DNA from: a virus | Length of the DNA stretch: 20,761 bases | Strand: one strand, 5' to 3' | IMG/VR virus record: IMGVR_UViG_3300022752_000467 | Coordinates: 1 to 20,761 of that record | Shown here: positions 1-9,236 of the stretch, one piece after another | How positions within the stretch are numbered: position 1 is the stretch's first letter | Layout: each line of letters opens with the position of its first letter | The notes under the pieces: model-generated | What the model was told of the DNA's origin: nothing | Database searches by the model: none | What the model saw: the letters and a program-made list of their open reading frames with translations, nothing else | Position numbers and translations under genes: made by a program

Positions 1-1414
1 CAGCATTAGTAGGCGAGTCAATCATGCTGTCGAAAGTCGTTCCGTAAGCAGAATAGTTAATATTGTTGCTTGCCCAGCCGTTATTATTACCACTTGCATC
101 AGCCGTAACACTTGCACCAAATGGAGAAGATGCCGCCATTGCAACACTTCCGACATTCGTGATCGTGAATCCGTTCGTGCTGTTATCAATGATTGTTGAG
201 CTTTGAAGTGTAAGAAGCGATGTGCCAGAGATAGCAGTCAACGCAGATGTAGGCGGAGTAAAGTTAGCCGTATAGACAGCCGTGCCTTTAACTATACGCA
301 CATTTGAAAGGCTGCCAGATGGAAGGCTTTGACCATTTCTATAGCCAATAGTTAAAGCACTACCAAAACCATTGATAAGAGTTCCAGCAACTGTTTGCGT
401 TCCAACTCTGATACCATCAATATAGACACTATAGACGTTACCATTGCGAACCAAAGCATAATGATGCCATTGGTTAGCTGATGGTAATGACCAAGTAAAA
501 TTAACATCCCATGCTGTAGCACTTGTGGATGCTACGAATTGAGTTGTTGACCATACAAATGTTGTATAATTGCTAGCATTTCCATTATATTCACGCGCAA
601 CAATGTTTCTATTTGTAGTAGTGTCAGTCAGAACCCATGCTTCAAGCGTAAAGTCACCAGCACCCATATCAAATGCTGTGTTTGTGGGAACTGTAAGATA
701 TTGCGTTGAGCCGTTAAACGATCCAGCAAAAGATGTTGAACTGCTCCAGTTGAACGGCAGATAGAAGCCATTAGTGCCGTATGTGCCAGTGTATTTCTTT
801 GGTTGCCATACGCCGTTAGTGTCGTATGCGCCGAATGAGGATGCAGTTAAGGCCTGACCATCAATGTAATTGATTTCCGCCATATATCCGTCAAAATATA
901 AAGCGCCGGGGAATTGACGGGAACCAATTTGCCAAGGGTTGCTTGCAGAGAATAACGAAAATGTTGCGTTTAATACAGGGTAATTAGTGGTTCCAAATGC
1001 AGTTACACGTGATCCATTTACATAAAGACGAACGCGATCAGTTGATGTTGCATTAGTGCTATCCCATACAACTACGACATGATACCACGCGCTAGGATCG
1101 CGATAGACTGCGCTTGTTGCAAGCAATGTTGTTCCATTATCAAGAATTTGAATTGTATCATTTGCCGATGTACTAGGTAGTTGATAGTCAATCCCAGAGT
1201 TATTGTTTGTGCACATCAAAATTGGATTATACGCAGAGTTAATTGTGCTTCCTCGTTTAACCCATACAGAAAATGTATTCGTAGTTGTGCTGGGAGTGCC
1301 AATCGTGCGGCTTAAATACGCACTAGCAGACGAGCGGAAGCGCAAGCTACGATTGATATTGTAGCCACCTAATGAACCCATCATTAAGTTATTGACTTCG
1401 ACAGGTAATCCCAT
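1..1414 (-). CDS. Tail adhesin with two LamG-like (concanavalin A-like) lectin domains; 3' end cut by window edge
   Basis: The reading frame is open for 471 codons from an ATG at 1414 and runs off the left edge, so the C-terminus is missing. The ATG follows the tail-fibre stop by three bases. Two beta-sandwich lectin domains of the LamG/laminin-G type can be read. The first spans about residues 24-187, with the strand motifs FSVWVKRG and WYHVVVVWD and RVRLYVNGS. The second spans about residues 231-388, with FTLEAWV and QWHHYALVRNGNVYSVYIDG. Stretches such as NGFYLPF (residues 216-221) and SMIDSPTN (463-470) recur in tail proteins of marine phages as I know them. The position after the fibre gene and the lectin folds suggest a receptor-binding or fibre-associated virion protein. 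Binding of a surface glycan is inferred. No catalytic motif was seen. Confidence 0.75.
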   Translation of the reverse strand, partial: MGLPVEVNNLMMGSLGGYNINRSLRFRSSASAYLSRTIGTPSTTTNTFSVWVKRGSTINSAYNPILMCTNNNSGIDYQLPSTSANDTIQILDNGTTLLATSAVYRDPSAWYHVVVVWDSTNATSTDRVRLYVNGSRVTAFGTTNYPVLNATFSLFSASNPWQIGSRQFPGALYFDGYMAEINYIDGQALTASSFGAYDTNGVWQPKKYTGTYGTNGFYLPFNWSSSTSFAGSFNGSTQYLTVPTNTAFDMGAGDFTLEAWVLTDTTTNRNIVAREYNGNASNYTTFVWSTTQFVASTSATAWDVNFTWSLPSANQWHHYALVRNGNVYSVYIDGIRVGTQTVAGTLINGFGSALTIGYRNGQSLPSGSLSNVRIVKGTAVYTANFTPPTSALTAISGTSLLTLQSSTIIDNSTNGFTITNVGSVAMAASSPFGASVTADASGNNNGWASNNINYSAYGTTFDSMIDSPTNA

Positions 1415-1417
1415 TTG

Positions 1418-3049
1418 TCACCCGATATTGGTCAGAAGTTGAGCCGCAATGCTTGTCGATGAACGGACGGTATAAACCAACACATCCACCGCATTAGCTG
1501 TTGTCGTGAGCGTAGGAGCCGTCTGAGACGGGAAGTCCCAATAAGACGAGTAAGCCAGCGTCCGAGAGCCTGTGCCGTCCTGAGTGATGAAGATCACACC
1601 AGATTGACCAGCCGTCAGATTTGTTGGATTGCCGAGCGTCCGGTTGCCACCAAGCGTTACCGAGAAGTTATTACCAACCGACATATCGACAGCAATAGTC
1701 GCCGCATCCGTCAGCGCATCAATCTGCATATAAGCGTTTGCAGTTGCCGACATTGCACCAGTAAAGGTAGCCGTGCCCGATGCTGAGAGTGTAGTGAACG
1801 CACCGCTGGCTGCCGTAGATGCACCAACCGTTGTGCCGTTGACAGAACCACCAGTAATAGCCACGTTGTTTGCAGCCTGAGTAGCAATCGAACCAAGACC
1901 AAGATTGGTCCGAGCCGTTGCCGCGCTAGCAGTAAGTTCACTGAGGTTGTTCGCAGTCAGGAGATAGGATGCGCCGCTGACATAGGCAGCCACCCAAGCC
2001 GATCCGGTGTAGAGACGCATTTCTGGAACGGTCGTATTATAATACAACGCGCCAGCAAGCAAAGCATTCCCGTCATTATCGACTGTCGGATTAGATGCCT
2101 TTGAGCCGAGGTAGCGATCATCGAACTGGTCATAGGCAGCGAGCGTAGCGTCTCTGGCAGCTTCCGCAGCTGTTTGAGCATTGCTGGCATTAGTCGCTGA
2201 TGTAGCTGCATTAGAGGCCGATGTAGAAGCATTTGATGCCGAGGTCGATGCAGCGTTTGCATGATACTTAGCCGAGTATTCACCACCCGCTACAGGTCCG
2301 GATGTCTTGGTAGCCCAGTCGTTAGCTAAAATGGCAGATGCGGCAGAAGATGATGCACTAGCTGCGGCAGCGGCGGCAGAGGCAGCGGCAGAGGCAGCGT
2401 CCACAACCAAGTCCCACTTTGCCGAATCAGCATTGGAACTGATGGGAGTCGTTCCAGTAGATGTATGTGCGGTATTACAACGGTAAACATTGGAATTGCT
2501 CCCGTCTTTCACCAAATCGCGGACTGTGTAGGATGTGCCAGCCGCCCAGTTACCACGCCAGTTACCAATGTTTTCGCCAACGGTCACGTTACCATTGCTA
2601 TCAAACGCCATGATTTTGCCAGCGCGAGAGGTCTTAGATGGCAAAACTTGGAATGTGTTGGGAAGATCAAAGTCATCCAACCGGACAGTGCGGGTTAATT
2701 TTGTTTCAAGTTGCTGCGCTATTGCAGTAAGACGATCTAATTCAGTATTAAGATCATCAACCACAAATGGGCCAGAAAGAGGGAAATCAGTTACACGCGA
2801 AACAGAAATATCACGGACAATGGTTACGACCTGTCCGGCTGTTGCGCCTGATGTCAGGGTGATCGAACCGCCACCAGTCACGCCAGCGCCAGTGACCGTA
2901 TAATGAGTGGTCAGAGTTTTGAGTGTTTCGCCAATATAAACTTTAAGGTCGGCGTTTGAGAAAAACTCGAACGGCACAGAGAACACCGTCTGACCAGACG
3001 TTGCAGTATATTGTGCCCGAGCACTCGTATCATTGATAATAATCGCCAT
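1418..3049 (-). CDS. Tail fibre protein, T7 gp17-like N-terminus with a carbohydrate-binding module
   Basis: This 543-residue protein begins with the T7 tail-fibre N-terminal domain, about residues 1-130 (QYTATSGQTVFSVPFEFF, then DLNTELDRLTAIAQQLETKL). In T7 that domain anchors the fibre to the tail. Residues 163-215 (WRGNWAAGTSYTVRDLV to AKWDLV) look like a CBM5/12-type carbohydrate-binding module. Residues 216-305 are an Ala/Ser/Asn/Thr-rich, probably coiled-coil trimeric shaft that includes heptad repeats. A DDRYLG motif and a beta-rich C-terminal region follow, the latter with the NFSVTLGGNRTLGNP-type pattern common at phage tail-protein ends. The start at 3049 has a very strong ribosome site (GGAGG, 5 bases before ATG), fitting an abundant structural protein. 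Receptor specificity probably also depends on the adjacent lectin-domain protein. Confidence 0.9.
   Translation of the reverse strand: MAIIINDTSARAQYTATSGQTVFSVPFEFFSNADLKVYIGETLKTLTTHYTVTGAGVTGGGSITLTSGATAGQVVTIVRDISVSRVTDFPLSGPFVVDDLNTELDRLTAIAQQLETKLTRTVRLDDFDLPNTFQVLPSKTSRAGKIMAFDSNGNVTVGENIGNWRGNWAAGTSYTVRDLVKDGSNSNVYRCNTAHTSTGTTPISSNADSAKWDLVVDAASAAASAAAAAASASSSAASAILANDWATKTSGPVAGGEYSAKYHANAASTSASNASTSASNAATSATNASNAQTAAEAARDATLAAYDQFDDRYLGSKASNPTVDNDGNALLAGALYYNTTVPEMRLYTGSAWVAAYVSGASYLLTANNLSELTASAATARTNLGLGSIATQAANNVAITGGSVNGTTVGASTAASGAFTTLSASGTATFTGAMSATANAYMQIDALTDAATIAVDMSVGNNFSVTLGGNRTLGNPTNLTAGQSGVIFITQDGTGSRTLAYSSYWDFPSQTAPTLTTTANAVDVLVYTVRSSTSIAAQLLTNIG
2186..2248 (-). repeat. 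Three in-frame 21-bp repeats encoding heptads in the fibre shaft
   Basis: Three imperfect 21-base units encode STSASNA, STSASNA and ATSATNA (residues 268-288 of the tail fibre). A seven-residue period with small residues fits a trimeric coiled-coil shaft. Synonymous differences between units show they are not a very recent duplication. Such repeats can change fibre length by slippage or recombination. Confidence 0.6.
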
Positions 3050-3053
3050 AATG

Positions 3054-3060
3054 ACCTCCA
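3054..3060 (-). promoter_or_regulatory. Strong Shine-Dalgarno sequence of the tail fibre gene
   Basis: TGGAGG lies five bases before the fibre ATG, the longest match to the 16S rRNA 3' end among the late-gene starts read here. The 51-base gap between the large ejection protein and the fibre shows no terminator or clear promoter. Confidence 0.6.
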
Positions 3061-3100
3061 GTTACATGAGTTGGCACAAGCTGTAGATGGCTCAATGCAC

Positions 3101-6100
3101 TCATCTATATGCTTCCTCTAATCTCTTACGGGCCATTGCCCTGAAACTCTCGGGGATCCAAAACAAGTTATTAAGGGGTATAGAATTAACGGTAACACGG
3201 GCTTTATCCCTTGGAACCCCACCATTAAAGGCCTTATAAATATCAATCATTTTAGAAATTGCAGGACCTGTAAATTCCCCAGCAACATCGTAAGCGTCAG
3301 CGCCTTTACCAAATTTTGGCCTCATCCCAAAAGTAGGGCGAATTCCAATTGTGTCCTGACTAGCCGTTTCTGCCATAAAATTTAAATCACCATAAAAAGC
3401 AGCAATTCCAGATGACTCAAAAGCATTTAATAATTTTTCCATTTCTGTCATTTTATTCCAAACAAAGTCTGGAGTCTTAATCATATTCATCATGTAGGCC
3501 ATTCCAAACATAGCAAGAGCGCCAGTCATGACATTAGCATCACGGCCCTGCAAAGCTGATAAAAGAATTTTATTATTAGCTCCAAATGACCAAGCCTTAA
3601 GTTGCAATGGCAATGCAAGCATTTGAGATTCTACTTTAGTAGAGCCTTTACCAAGAACGCCCATCATAATATTTGGTTTGTCAGCCGCAGTTGGCGTTGT
3701 AATAACTCGTTTTTGAATTGAATCTACAGCATTAAAAAATTTTACAACAGAATTTCTATCAGTCCATTGAGTGCTATTTGTATAAATTAACCCACGATCT
3801 TTTTGAATTGGTTGTTTTGCAATTTGAATAGCATCTTCTCTGCTAATGCCGTAACTTGCAAGAAACTCAATATCTTTCTTAGTTGCTGCGTTTTCTGCAA
3901 CAGCCAAAATACGTCTAGCTAAAATATCAGAAGCAACTAATCCGGTATAATTTTTAAGAAAGTGAGTTACAATAGCAACTCCATTTGCAATATAATATGG
4001 AGTAGAAGCAAGATAAGCTAAAGGTTGTTCAATTTTAGATACTGCACGGTTATAACGACCGATTGCTCCAAATGTATCAGGGCCATTCTCAATAGCATGG
4101 CGGTGAGTCATACCAAGAGCAAGTTCCCAATAGCCAACAGTATTTGCACGAATTTCAGAATTCATTGCACGGACTAAGTCTTTATTACCTAAAGCATTAA
4201 GTGCATAACTCATTGTTTCTTTAATACCAAGAACCCAAGGAATACGTGCAGCTTCAGCAAGGTTAGAATAAATAGCCTTACCCATTGATGTGAGAGTAAA
4301 AAATGAACGTAAAATACTAGCTTCTCTTGTGCCAATTGTATGATAAGAAGAATGACGGCCCATAAGAACATCTCTTACAATCCTAATATCTTCTTCATAT
4401 TTACGAATTTCAGATAAGGTTTTACCTTCTCTTGCAGCTTGTATAGAAGCACGATTAATTGAAAGTTCACCAGTTGGTGTATCAAATGCTCTTGTATATT
4501 CAAGGCCAATACCCGCCTTACGAGAATATTCACGCATAACACCTATAAGGTCTATATCAATAAAATCTGTAATTAATGATGTTGGTATATCTAATTTACG
4601 AGCTTTAGTAAAAAATGCTCTACCATCTCCATTTAAAGTTTTAGGTATAATTTCTTCTGCGTCGTCTTCAACTCGACCAAGAATATTATCAATTGTGCTT
4701 GACACTCTAGCTGCAATAGCTTCATCATTAAGAATATATCCCAATGACCGAGCACTATTTTCAAAATGTCGAGTTAAAATTTCTCTTAATTTTTCTTCAT
4801 CTCTTAATACAATCCCGCGATTCCAGCGATGCGGAAAATAAAATTCTAATGGAGTTCTCATAGATGCAGCAGACTGCAATCTTTCTTCTTTTGTAAGAGA
4901 AGTTAAATGATTTTTTAAAAGATTTAAAACATTATTTTCAGAAATAGAACGATTTGTAATATTTTCTAATTTTGCAATTTCATCTTTTATAGCAGTCATT
5001 TCATTTTGAATACGCAATAAAAATTTTTCATCATTAGAATTTCTAAAATAATTAATTGAATAACCTTCATCAGCAAATTCTTTAAAAAATTTTTGAACAC
5101 GCAATGCAGCTTCTTTAATTTGAGGAATTTCGTGATCAATTAATCCAGTAATCTGAGCATTGATGTATGTATTAAATACTTCTTTCTCAAATTCATCTGC
5201 ACGAAGTTTACCATCCATGCGGGGTCTATTTGTAATTTTACGAACTTTATCTCCGATTGATGCAAGACTTGATCTTACATTAAGTCCGGCAATATTTACC
5301 GATTCCAATCCATCAGTTAAATAGTTTGCATGTAAATTTTTAATATCAAGAATAGCATCTCCAGCTTTTGCCATCCATGCTTCACCAGCAAGAAAAGCTG
5401 ATGGCTCAGTTGCAATACCTTGTTTATTACGCGCAAACATAACGCCACCGTCTCCAAAGAAACGATTGGCAAGATCCTCATAAGCACGAATACCAGAATT
5501 TGCTACTCGAGCCCAACCACTTTGACGAGCCGCAATACGTTCAAATCCGCCAGCGGATGCAAATCCGGTTGGCGTATCTCCAGTTGGCCTAGCAATATAT
5601 GGTGAAAAACCAATACCTTCAGTCTGTGAAATTGATCTAGTTAATGGTTCATCAAGACCATCTGCTGATTCGCCAACAATACGACGACCATCGTCAATCA
5701 TTGAACGGCTTACTTCTGCAACAGATTTAGTTTTGCCAATAACTCCAACGGCACCACCCATTATACCCATTAATGCTGTGCCATAAAGTATATGCTGTTT
5801 TGCATCATCAATTGTTGTAGTTGGATCATACTTTAATGAAATAGCTTCATTTGCAACTGTATATGGTAAACCAATGGCAGCGCCTCTTAAAAACCCATTA
5901 ATAAAACCAACGCCAGTTTTAATTCCGCCAATTGGGAGAGCAACATCTGGAGTTGTTAAACCACCAAGAGCTTTTGCAGTCCAATGTTCTGATCTACTTA
6001 AACGATCTCTACGTTCAACAGCGTCTTTAATATGATTCCAAACATTAGTTGCCGCTGCTTCAGAATAAACATCCTGAAATGCGTGAGCCCAACGAATACG

Positions 6101-6415
6101 ACTAGGATCTTTTCTTAACCAACTTTCAAGATCAAATGATGGATCATCAGGTATTGGTTCATTTGTTAATGAAAGCGCCGCCCGACCCCTGACATTCATT
6201 GCATTTAAGTCATCATATTGCGGAGCAGTTGTCCTTGGGCGCAAATAATCCTGATGTGATGCAGCCATTTGAGCCATTGGGTTCATAATGAACTGATCTA
6301 TATATGTCTGAAGATAGTCAACTTCTTCTTCAGTTCCAGACGGTTTTTTAAAAATCGGCTGAAACTCAGGAGGTATATTATCTGGTTGTTGAAGAATTGA
6401 AGGAAATTCAGCCAT
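3101..6415 (-). CDS. Large internal virion (DNA ejection) protein, probable T7 gp16 counterpart
   Basis: This 1104-residue protein follows the transglycosylase-bearing ejection protein with a one-base TAATG overlap, so the two are translationally coupled. Its size, place between the tail-tube and fibre genes, and partners match the large internal core protein of T7-like phages, which is injected with the DNA and extends the tail channel through the envelope. Two Gly/Ala-rich hydrophobic stretches near residues 160-190 and 208-229 (YGTALMGIMGGAVGVIG) could insert in a membrane. The middle (about 430-620) is charged and helical. Near the C-terminus, QLKAWSFGANNKILLSALQG resembles a segment I know from podoviral internal proteins. 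No enzyme motif is visible; unlike T7 gp16 it carries no evident transglycosylase at its N-terminus. The DNA is strongly AT-rich in its central part. Role is inferred mainly from context. Confidence 0.75.
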   Translation of the reverse strand: MAEFPSILQQPDNIPPEFQPIFKKPSGTEEEVDYLQTYIDQFIMNPMAQMAASHQDYLRPRTTAPQYDDLNAMNVRGRAALSLTNEPIPDDPSFDLESWLRKDPSRIRWAHAFQDVYSEAAATNVWNHIKDAVERRDRLSRSEHWTAKALGGLTTPDVALPIGGIKTGVGFINGFLRGAAIGLPYTVANEAISLKYDPTTTIDDAKQHILYGTALMGIMGGAVGVIGKTKSVAEVSRSMIDDGRRIVGESADGLDEPLTRSISQTEGIGFSPYIARPTGDTPTGFASAGGFERIAARQSGWARVANSGIRAYEDLANRFFGDGGVMFARNKQGIATEPSAFLAGEAWMAKAGDAILDIKNLHANYLTDGLESVNIAGLNVRSSLASIGDKVRKITNRPRMDGKLRADEFEKEVFNTYINAQITGLIDHEIPQIKEAALRVQKFFKEFADEGYSINYFRNSNDEKFLLRIQNEMTAIKDEIAKLENITNRSISENNVLNLLKNHLTSLTKEERLQSAASMRTPLEFYFPHRWNRGIVLRDEEKLREILTRHFENSARSLGYILNDEAIAARVSSTIDNILGRVEDDAEEIIPKTLNGDGRAFFTKARKLDIPTSLITDFIDIDLIGVMREYSRKAGIGLEYTRAFDTPTGELSINRASIQAAREGKTLSEIRKYEEDIRIVRDVLMGRHSSYHTIGTREASILRSFFTLTSMGKAIYSNLAEAARIPWVLGIKETMSYALNALGNKDLVRAMNSEIRANTVGYWELALGMTHRHAIENGPDTFGAIGRYNRAVSKIEQPLAYLASTPYYIANGVAIVTHFLKNYTGLVASDILARRILAVAENAATKKDIEFLASYGISREDAIQIAKQPIQKDRGLIYTNSTQWTDRNSVVKFFNAVDSIQKRVITTPTAADKPNIMMGVLGKGSTKVESQMLALPLQLKAWSFGANNKILLSALQGRDANVMTGALAMFGMAYMMNMIKTPDFVWNKMTEMEKLLNAFESSGIAAFYGDLNFMAETASQDTIGIRPTFGMRPKFGKGADAYDVAGEFTGPAISKMIDIYKAFNGGVPRDKARVTVNSIPLNNLFWIPESFRAMARKRLEEAYR

Positions 6416-9234
6416 TATTCAACATATCCCTTAATGATTTGAATAAAGTCTTTTGCTTTAAGACTACCAGCACGATGTTTTAAATTGTCCCTAAGATTAT
6501 TAGTAACAGCTTGAACGGCTAATCTACGGTCTTGATAAACCTTTGTTAAAACATCAATGGCATTTTTATTTGGGTTAGTTAATAACATATAACCACCAGT
6601 AGCGCCCTGCTGCCAAAGAACATAAAAGTCTCCAAGACTAGGTTTTTTTCCACCAAATGAGGCTTGGTAGTAACTTCCTAAATCTTTAGTATGTTCAATA
6701 GCAACCCATAATTGATCATCAGGATTATTACGATCTAAAGGTTTATCATGGGTAGTCATCCATTTTTTATTATAAAAATCCCATGTAGATTGAATAATTT
6801 GCCCAATACCATGAGCAGATGATCTTGGATTTTTAGCTGTAGGATCAAAACCATTACTTTCAAATCCAAATACTTTGCTAGCAATTGGAGCAAGATATGC
6901 TTCATCTCCAACAAAATTATCATTAATTTTTTTAATATATGCCTGAACATTAGGAGAAGATTGTTTTATATTTCTACCAAGCCAAGCATTATACCTATCA
7001 TCTGGTAAAAGATCAGCAATACCTTTTCTATTTTCTTCAACATTCCAATGTTTAAAAAACATCATACCACTTTTTATATCAAGTTCAGTTGAAGATAATG
7101 GATTTATTGTTCTTTCAATAAATCCACGTTCTTTTTTATCTTTATTAATAATAACAGTTTCTTTTAATTTTTTTTCTTCTTTAAAAGTTATATATCTTTG
7201 AGCAGTTTTTAATGGGCTAATAACAATTGTTTGATTGTCTTCATCTCTCAAACGAATTGGAACACCAACATTTTTATCATAATAAGCAAGATAAAATGAT
7301 CCAGAACCACCAGTTGGTTCAAGTTTAACATTTTCTCCAAATTTTAAATTGTCAGTTTTAATTCCAAATTGTTCAAGTTGTGATTTATTAAATGTTAATT
7401 TGCCATGCGTTTCTTCAACCATACCATCTTTTAATAATGGATCGATATATTCCTTAAGATAGTCAACAGTAGGTTTATTTGTTTCTGGGTCAATAACCTC
7501 TACATTAGTGTTAGCATCAAGCATTAACACTTCTTCTGGGACTAAAGATTGACCAACACCACCTTCATTTGAAATAACATATTTAGATGATTTCCATTTT
7601 GATAATACTTTTTTTCCATCTTCAATTCCCATTTCAAATGGAAGACCTTGAGATGTTGTAATTGCAATTGCTTCCATAATTTGATTACGAGCTTTTAATG
7701 GAAGTTCAGCAACATTGTTAGTTACTTTACTTAAAATATTTATATCCGTAGCTTCGGTATTTGGATATGAAATACGAAACTTATCTCTTACAAAATTGTT
7801 ACGATTTTGCTCATCCATTCCAATTCCATTTTGAATAGCAGTTTGAGCAATTTTTGCTGCCTGTTCAAAAGTTTTTGGAGAACCGCCGGACATTTGCATT
7901 TGAACAATACGAAAAAAATTTCTGTCTTTAGGATCTGAAATAAGATCAGTTCGATCTTTAATACCTTCTTTAGTTGAAATTTTTTGCAATGTCTCATATG
8001 CAAAAAGTTGTTTTGCAAGAGTAGCGCGACCCTGTTCTGTTGTTACATCAACCATCCAAGCATTTTCAAAAAATCTTGAGTATGGTTTATCTGGCAATAC
8101 ACCATTATATCTAAAGCCAATCTCTCTAATTTTTTCTGGACTATAAATATCATCGCCATATTCAAGCCTAATAGCACGAGCCAAATCTTCTTGGGTAGCC
8201 CATGATGGCAACATTGAAAGATTAGAAGTTGTCATTACATCTTTAAGATCCATAGCTTTTTTATTTTCGCCACTAATCCTAAATCTTTCTGCATAGTCTT
8301 TACCAATATTCTGGAATACGCCTCTCATTTCTTGAAGAGCTGGCTCATTAACATTATCAATAATATCTTTAGTTGTATAACCGAAAGCTGTTCCATCAAT
8401 AGGAGCTTCGGTGTTTAACATTTTAATAAAAGTTGAAAGTTCATTTGGATCAATTGTTTCTTCAGAAATACCCTGTTTTACTTCAGCAAGTATTGGTGCA
8501 AGAAATTCAATACCTTTAATTGATTCATCAATAATTGCTAACTCTCGATCAATTGTTGCTTGATCTCCATTACTTAATAATGTGAGTTCTTGTCTTTTAG
8601 TTGAAATTAAATTGTCTTTTACTTGCTTTGCACCCTCAACATCATTAATTGCCAAATGATTAATTAATGAATTTAAAGCTGCTTTAGATGAATTATTCAA
8701 ACTTGTAATTAAAGCAGATCTTGATTCAGAGGCAGCAAGATTAAGAATAGAACCCTGACGCTGATTGCGTTCACGACCAAGAATAGGAGCAAGAACGCCA
8801 ATAAATTTTGGATCGACATTTTTCAGAACGCCAGTAATATGTGCGTCCATCTTTGCAATACGGTCATTTGGCAGCATCTGACGATCAGATGCAATTTTAT
8901 TCAATTCGCTTTCTACATCACGATATACAGTATTAATATAGTTTTGATCGACAGCAGCGTTGAAAATGTTGCGAGCATACGGACCATAAGTATCTGGTGT
9001 AGCGACTCGCTCATATTCACCATTCTCATTTTTGACAATTTGTGTTCCATTAGCTGCATCCTCAGCAATTTGCTTCGCATCAGCCTTCATAAATTCTTCG
9101 CCAATATCGGCAAGACTTGAAGCAAAGCGACGAACGCCACTGAGGTCTGGCGTTGGCAAGCTGGTGCTGAACTCGCTAATCCCCTGACCAGCGGGTTTAA
9201 TTCCGATCTCTTGGGTAAACTGACGAATTGGCAT
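6415..9234 (-). CDS. Internal virion protein with C-terminal lytic transglycosylase (SLT-like) domain
   Basis: The product is 939 residues from the ATG at 9234, which has AAGG seven bases upstream and lies two bases after the preceding stop. An in-frame TTG at 9240 is possible but less likely. The first ~780 residues are helical, charged and not otherwise recognised. From about residue 780 to 900 there is an SLT-type lytic transglycosylase: FESNGFDP with probable catalytic Glu792, then SSAHGIGQIIQSTW, the Gly-x-x-Gln loop of this fold, and later DFYVLWQQGATGG. Such enzymes cleave the MurNAc-GlcNAc bond of peptidoglycan; in virions they make a local hole for the ejection channel. In T7 this domain sits at the N-terminus of gp16, so its place here at the C-terminus of the middle protein is different. 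The protein probably combines T7 gp15-like structure with gp16-like enzyme activity (inference). Confidence 0.85.
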   Translation of the reverse strand: MPIRQFTQEIGIKPAGQGISEFSTSLPTPDLSGVRRFASSLADIGEEFMKADAKQIAEDAANGTQIVKNENGEYERVATPDTYGPYARNIFNAAVDQNYINTVYRDVESELNKIASDRQMLPNDRIAKMDAHITGVLKNVDPKFIGVLAPILGRERNQRQGSILNLAASESRSALITSLNNSSKAALNSLINHLAINDVEGAKQVKDNLISTKRQELTLLSNGDQATIDRELAIIDESIKGIEFLAPILAEVKQGISEETIDPNELSTFIKMLNTEAPIDGTAFGYTTKDIIDNVNEPALQEMRGVFQNIGKDYAERFRISGENKKAMDLKDVMTTSNLSMLPSWATQEDLARAIRLEYGDDIYSPEKIREIGFRYNGVLPDKPYSRFFENAWMVDVTTEQGRATLAKQLFAYETLQKISTKEGIKDRTDLISDPKDRNFFRIVQMQMSGGSPKTFEQAAKIAQTAIQNGIGMDEQNRNNFVRDKFRISYPNTEATDINILSKVTNNVAELPLKARNQIMEAIAITTSQGLPFEMGIEDGKKVLSKWKSSKYVISNEGGVGQSLVPEEVLMLDANTNVEVIDPETNKPTVDYLKEYIDPLLKDGMVEETHGKLTFNKSQLEQFGIKTDNLKFGENVKLEPTGGSGSFYLAYYDKNVGVPIRLRDEDNQTIVISPLKTAQRYITFKEEKKLKETVIINKDKKERGFIERTINPLSSTELDIKSGMMFFKHWNVEENRKGIADLLPDDRYNAWLGRNIKQSSPNVQAYIKKINDNFVGDEAYLAPIASKVFGFESNGFDPTAKNPRSSAHGIGQIIQSTWDFYNKKWMTTHDKPLDRNNPDDQLWVAIEHTKDLGSYYQASFGGKKPSLGDFYVLWQQGATGGYMLLTNPNKNAIDVLTKVYQDRRLAVQAVTNNLRDNLKHRAGSLKAKDFIQIIKGYVE

Positions 9235-9236
9235 TA

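Noticed and set aside
1-3049. Diversity-generating retroelement acting on the lectin gene
   Set aside because: No reverse transcriptase and no template/variable repeat pair were seen; the lectin folds are LamG-like, not C-type. The missing 3' end leaves a small possibility.
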